This document shows positions 61,798 through 64,000 of a stretch of DNA of 64,000 bases, one piece after another (position 1 is the first letter of the stretch; the number at the start of each line of letters is the position of its first letter). The stretch covers positions 62,001 to 126,000 of the forward strand of contig CACECK010000002.1 in the NCBI GenBank assembly GCA_902557965.1, written 5' to 3'. The notes below the pieces were generated by a model. It had not been told where the DNA came from. It made no database searches and saw only the letters and a list, made by a program, of their open reading frames with translations. The position numbers were made by a program, and so were the translations under genes. The stretch is from an uncultured SAR86 cluster bacterium. Lineage in GTDB: Bacteria; Pseudomonadota; Gammaproteobacteria; Magnimaribacterales; D2472.

Positions 61798-63189
61798 ATG
61801 AAATTTAGATTAGAAAAAGATAGTCTTGGAGAAGTTAAAGTTCCTGCGAAAGCTTTATGGGGTGCTCAGACTCAACGTGCAGTAGATAATTTCCCGATAA
61901 GCGGTATAAAAATGGATTTTCCGTTTACAAAATCATTTGTCTCGTCACTTGGGCTCATTAAAGATGCAGCTGCGAAAGCTAACCTGAGATTGAAGTTAAT
62001 TTCATCTAAAAAATCAAAGGCCATTTCCAAAGCTGCAAAAGAGGTTTGGCAAGAAAAGCACCACCACGAGTTTCCAATTGATGTATTTCAAACAGGTTCC
62101 GGTACAAGTTCAAATATGAATGCGAATGAAGTGATAGCAAATTTAGCGACTAAATTTGCAAAAGTAAAAGTTGGTCCAAATGATGATGTGAATATGAGTC
62201 AAAGCAGTAATGATGTAATACCTACAGCTATAAAAATAAGTGCTCATATGGATCTGACCAAAAAACTTTTTCCAAAACTTGATGAGCTTATTAAAACCAT
62301 TGAAAAAAAAGCAGAATCAGTAAAAGGAACCATTAAAACAGGAAGGACACATTTAATGGATGCTATGCCTATTGATTTTGCAGAAGAATTAAAAGCATGG
62401 TCAAGTCAGCTTCAATCCTCAAAAGAGATGTTGAGCACTCTTGAAACAAAATTTCTTGAATTACCTCAGGGTGGAACAGCTGTTGGAAGTGGAATAAACG
62501 CCCACAAACAATTTGCAAAATATTTTGCTCAAGAAATAACAAAGCTCTCTGGCAATAAATACAAATGTGTACCAAGTAAGAATTTTTATCATGAATTAAG
62601 CGCACAAGATTGTTCTGTTCAATTGTCTGGTGAACTTAAGAATCTTGCAGTCATACTGATGAAAATATCTAATGATCTAAGGTGGATGAACAGTGGGCCA
62701 CTTGCAGGCTTATCTGAAATTGAACTAAAAGCTCTTCAGCCTGGAAGTAGCATTATGCCAGGTAAGGTAAATCCTGTTATTCCAGAGGCGGTTGCAATGG
62801 CATCTGCAGATGTAATTGGTAATGATGTTTCTATTACTGTTGCTGCGCAATCAGGTAGTTTTCAGCTTAATGTCATGTTGCCGGTGATTGCCTATAATCT
62901 TTTAAAAAGTATAAATCTGTTATCAGGGGCCATGGATGTATTGTCAAAAAAAGCGATAAGAACTTTTAAAGTAAATAATAAAAATTTAGAAATTTCATTA
63001 TCAAAAAACCCAATTTTGGTTACTGCTTTAAATCCAATAATAGGATATGAAAATGCTGCTGCTATAGCGAAGAAAGCCTACAAAGAAAACAGACCCATAA
63101 TAGATGTTGCAGCTGAGGAAACAAATATATCAAAATCAAAGCTTTCAAAGTTGCTAGATCCGACCAAGCTTGCTAAAGGTGGTATTTAG
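61798..63189 (+). CDS. fumC: fumarate hydratase, class II
   Basis: 463 residues. LGEVKVPAKALWGAQTQRAV at the N-terminus, TGSGTSSNMNANEVIAN, SQSSNDVIPTA, TGRTHLMDAMP and the superfamily signature GSSIMPGKVNP are all present. Fumarase C keeps HLMDAMP where aspartase has a different residue set, so FumC is the better call. It hydrates fumarate in the TCA cycle and, being class II, needs no Fe-S cluster. phhB follows two bases later. Confidence 0.95.
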   Translation: MKFRLEKDSLGEVKVPAKALWGAQTQRAVDNFPISGIKMDFPFTKSFVSSLGLIKDAAAKANLRLKLISSKKSKAISKAAKEVWQEKHHHEFPIDVFQTGSGTSSNMNANEVIANLATKFAKVKVGPNDDVNMSQSSNDVIPTAIKISAHMDLTKKLFPKLDELIKTIEKKAESVKGTIKTGRTHLMDAMPIDFAEELKAWSSQLQSSKEMLSTLETKFLELPQGGTAVGSGINAHKQFAKYFAQEITKLSGNKYKCVPSKNFYHELSAQDCSVQLSGELKNLAVILMKISNDLRWMNSGPLAGLSEIELKALQPGSSIMPGKVNPVIPEAVAMASADVIGNDVSITVAAQSGSFQLNVMLPVIAYNLLKSINLLSGAMDVLSKKAIRTFKVNNKNLEISLSKNPILVTALNPIIGYENAAAIAKKAYKENRPIIDVAAEETNISKSKLSKLLDPTKLAKGGI

Positions 63190-63191
63190 AT

Positions 63192-63539
63192 ATGTCTGAT
63201 AATCTCTCAGAAAATAAATGCGAGGCATGCTCTATTGACGCACAAGCTTTAACCGAGCAAGAGATTAGTGAGTTTTTGCCACAAATTCCATCTTGGATTG
63301 TTCATGAAGAAGAGGGTATTAATAGACTTATTTGTTCCTTTGCTTTTCCAAATTATGAACATTCTGTTAATTTTACAAAACTTGTTGCGAAACTAGCTGA
63401 AGAAGAAGATCACCATCCTGAAATTGTTTTAGAATGGGGAAATGTCACTGTTTCTTGGTGGTCACACAAGATAAAAGGTTTGCACAGAAACGATTTTATT
63501 TGCGCCTCAAAAACTGATGACCTTTTTAAAAATTTATAA
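63192..63539 (+). CDS. phhB: pterin-4-alpha-carbinolamine dehydratase
   Basis: 115 residues. The active-site stretch EEDHHPEIVLEWGNVTVSWW followed by SHKIKGLHRNDFICA matches the family pattern HHPxI...V...T/S-H...GLT-x-D-F-x-A. It dehydrates carbinolamine tetrahydrobiopterin formed by phenylalanine hydroxylase, or acts as a pterin recycling factor; no phhA is in the window. A short N-terminal extension has two Cys (CEACS). Two bases after fumC. Confidence 0.9.
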   Translation: MSDNLSENKCEACSIDAQALTEQEISEFLPQIPSWIVHEEEGINRLICSFAFPNYEHSVNFTKLVAKLAEEEDHHPEIVLEWGNVTVSWWSHKIKGLHRNDFICASKTDDLFKNL

Positions 63540-63554
63540 TTAATAACAAGGATA

Positions 63555-63782
63555 ATGGAACAGAATCAGAAGCCTTATCAATTCTTAGCATGGTCAGCTA
63601 CAGCTATTTTAATTTTAGCTGCATTGCTTGCAAGCTTTGTTCCTGCACTTGAATATCATCATTGGGCATTTATAATTGCAAATTCCTTATGGGTAATTGT
63701 TGGAATTTTATGGAAAGAAACAACTCTTATTGTGCTTAATGCAGGCCTAACAATTATTTATATCTTAGGATTGATCTTATAA
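63555..63782 (+). CDS. small membrane protein of unknown function
   Basis: 75 residues with three hydrophobic segments (about 10-28, 34-48 and 54-74) and short polar connections. I do not recognise a family. It starts 15 bp after phhB with an AAGGA ribosome site and overlaps the convergent permease gene by 6 bp. Confidence 0.6.
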   Translation: MEQNQKPYQFLAWSATAILILAALLASFVPALEYHHWAFIIANSLWVIVGILWKETTLIVLNAGLTIIYILGLIL

Positions 63783-64000
63783 AAAAATAAATTTTGATAT
63801 AAAAATTAGCGTTAAGAACCATGCGCCAGAGGAAATTTCTTTTATTTCACCATTAGATATTTTTAAAGAAACGTAAGTCAAAAATCCAAGAGCAATTCCA
63901 TCAGCAATAGAAAATGTTAAAGGAATCATAACTATTATTACCAATGCAGGTATAAGTTCCTGAACATAAGACCAGTTAAGTTTTTCCATACCTCCAAGCA
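63777..64000 (-). CDS. guanine/hypoxanthine permease (AzgA/NCS2 family), C-terminal fragment
   Basis: The frame continues past the window edge (Leu-Gly-Gly before the Met at 63989), so this is the end of a larger gene. The visible part has two to three membrane helices and the signature ELIPALVIIVMIPLTFSIAD followed by GIALGFLTYVSLKI, typical of the C-terminal region of AzgA-type purine permeases (MPLTYSIADGIAxGxxxY). It imports purine bases by proton symport. Confidence 0.82.
   Translation of the reverse strand, partial: LGGMEKLNWSYVQELIPALVIIVMIPLTFSIADGIALGFLTYVSLKISNGEIKEISSGAWFLTLIFISKFIFL

Noticed and set aside
1-64000. CRISPR array or restriction/defence system
   Set aside because: No spaced direct repeats of CRISPR type and no cas, restriction or toxin-antitoxin genes; the only tandem repeats are the galE duplication and the Thr-rich gene units.

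Overview
The window is 64 kb of an AT-rich (roughly one third G+C by eye), very tightly packed gammaproteobacterial chromosome. Many neighbouring genes overlap by 1 to 20 bp and gaps are mostly under 100 bp. Gene content and order (ubiG-phosphatase-yciK beside gyrA; gyrA-serC-pheA-tyrA-aroA-cmk-rpsA-ihfB-pyrF; uvrC-pgsA-tRNA-Cys-tRNA-Leu; infC-rpmI-rplT-pheS-pheT-ihfA) are those of Gammaproteobacteria. Small proteins, high AT, a photolyase and a PQQ-type sugar dehydrogenase fit a streamlined marine surface lineage such as SAR86. That placement is inference; no 16S gene is present.

Layout: 1-2344 (mostly minus strand) holds the end of an AlkA-like glycosylase and ubiG-mupP/gph-yciK. 2521-5293 is the proton-pumping transhydrogenase pntAA-pntAB-pntB. 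5376-18792 is a core run: gyrA, aromatic amino acid synthesis, cmk, a five-domain rpsA, ihfB, pyrF, pgi, uvrC, pgsA. At 18789-20638 the ancestral pgsA/tRNA block is interleaved with two sugar-nucleotide genes: a cytidylyltransferase-cupin fusion and a truncated UDP-glucose dehydrogenase placed between tRNA-Cys and tRNA-Leu.

20653-41754 is a surface-glycan island: wzz, galE, a UDP-HexNAc dehydrogenase, then a nonulosonic (sialic-type) acid cassette (neuB-, neuC- and neuA-like) that encloses a KdnB-like alcohol dehydrogenase, a KdnA-like aminotransferase and a lone CBS-pair protein. Then come wzx, a glycosyltransferase, wzy, an asparagine synthase-like amidotransferase and a set of decorating enzymes (methyl-, formyl-, acyltransferases, deacetylase), including an unrecognised protein that carries bacterial sialyltransferase-like motifs. 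The hypothesis is a surface polysaccharide with an amine-bearing, possibly N-formylated, sialic-acid-like sugar.

41875-45941 returns to core: infC (probable ATA start), rpmI, rplT, an unusually small PheRS (pheS without its N-terminal coiled coil, pheT without its tRNA-binding OB domain) and ihfA. 45961-50436 is a second export locus resembling the E. coli gfc/yjb systems: a Wza-like SLBB protein, a YjbH/GfcD-family outer-membrane protein and a convergent Thr-rich GfcA/YjbE-like protein, ending near tRNA-Pro. 50750-64000 is mixed: carboxylesterase, TerB-like protein, a WecA-type initiating transferase with an extra periplasmic domain, sugar dehydrogenase, inositol-phosphatase-family enzyme, photolyase, formate-THF ligase, aldehyde dehydrogenase, class II aldolase, fumarase, pterin dehydratase and the end of a purine permease.

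The glycan parts plausibly work together: WecA-type initiation, Wzx/Wzy/Wzz assembly and CMP-sugar activation. Formate-THF ligase could supply the formyl donor for the sugar formyltransferase. All functions are read from sequence and memory of the families; no database search was run.
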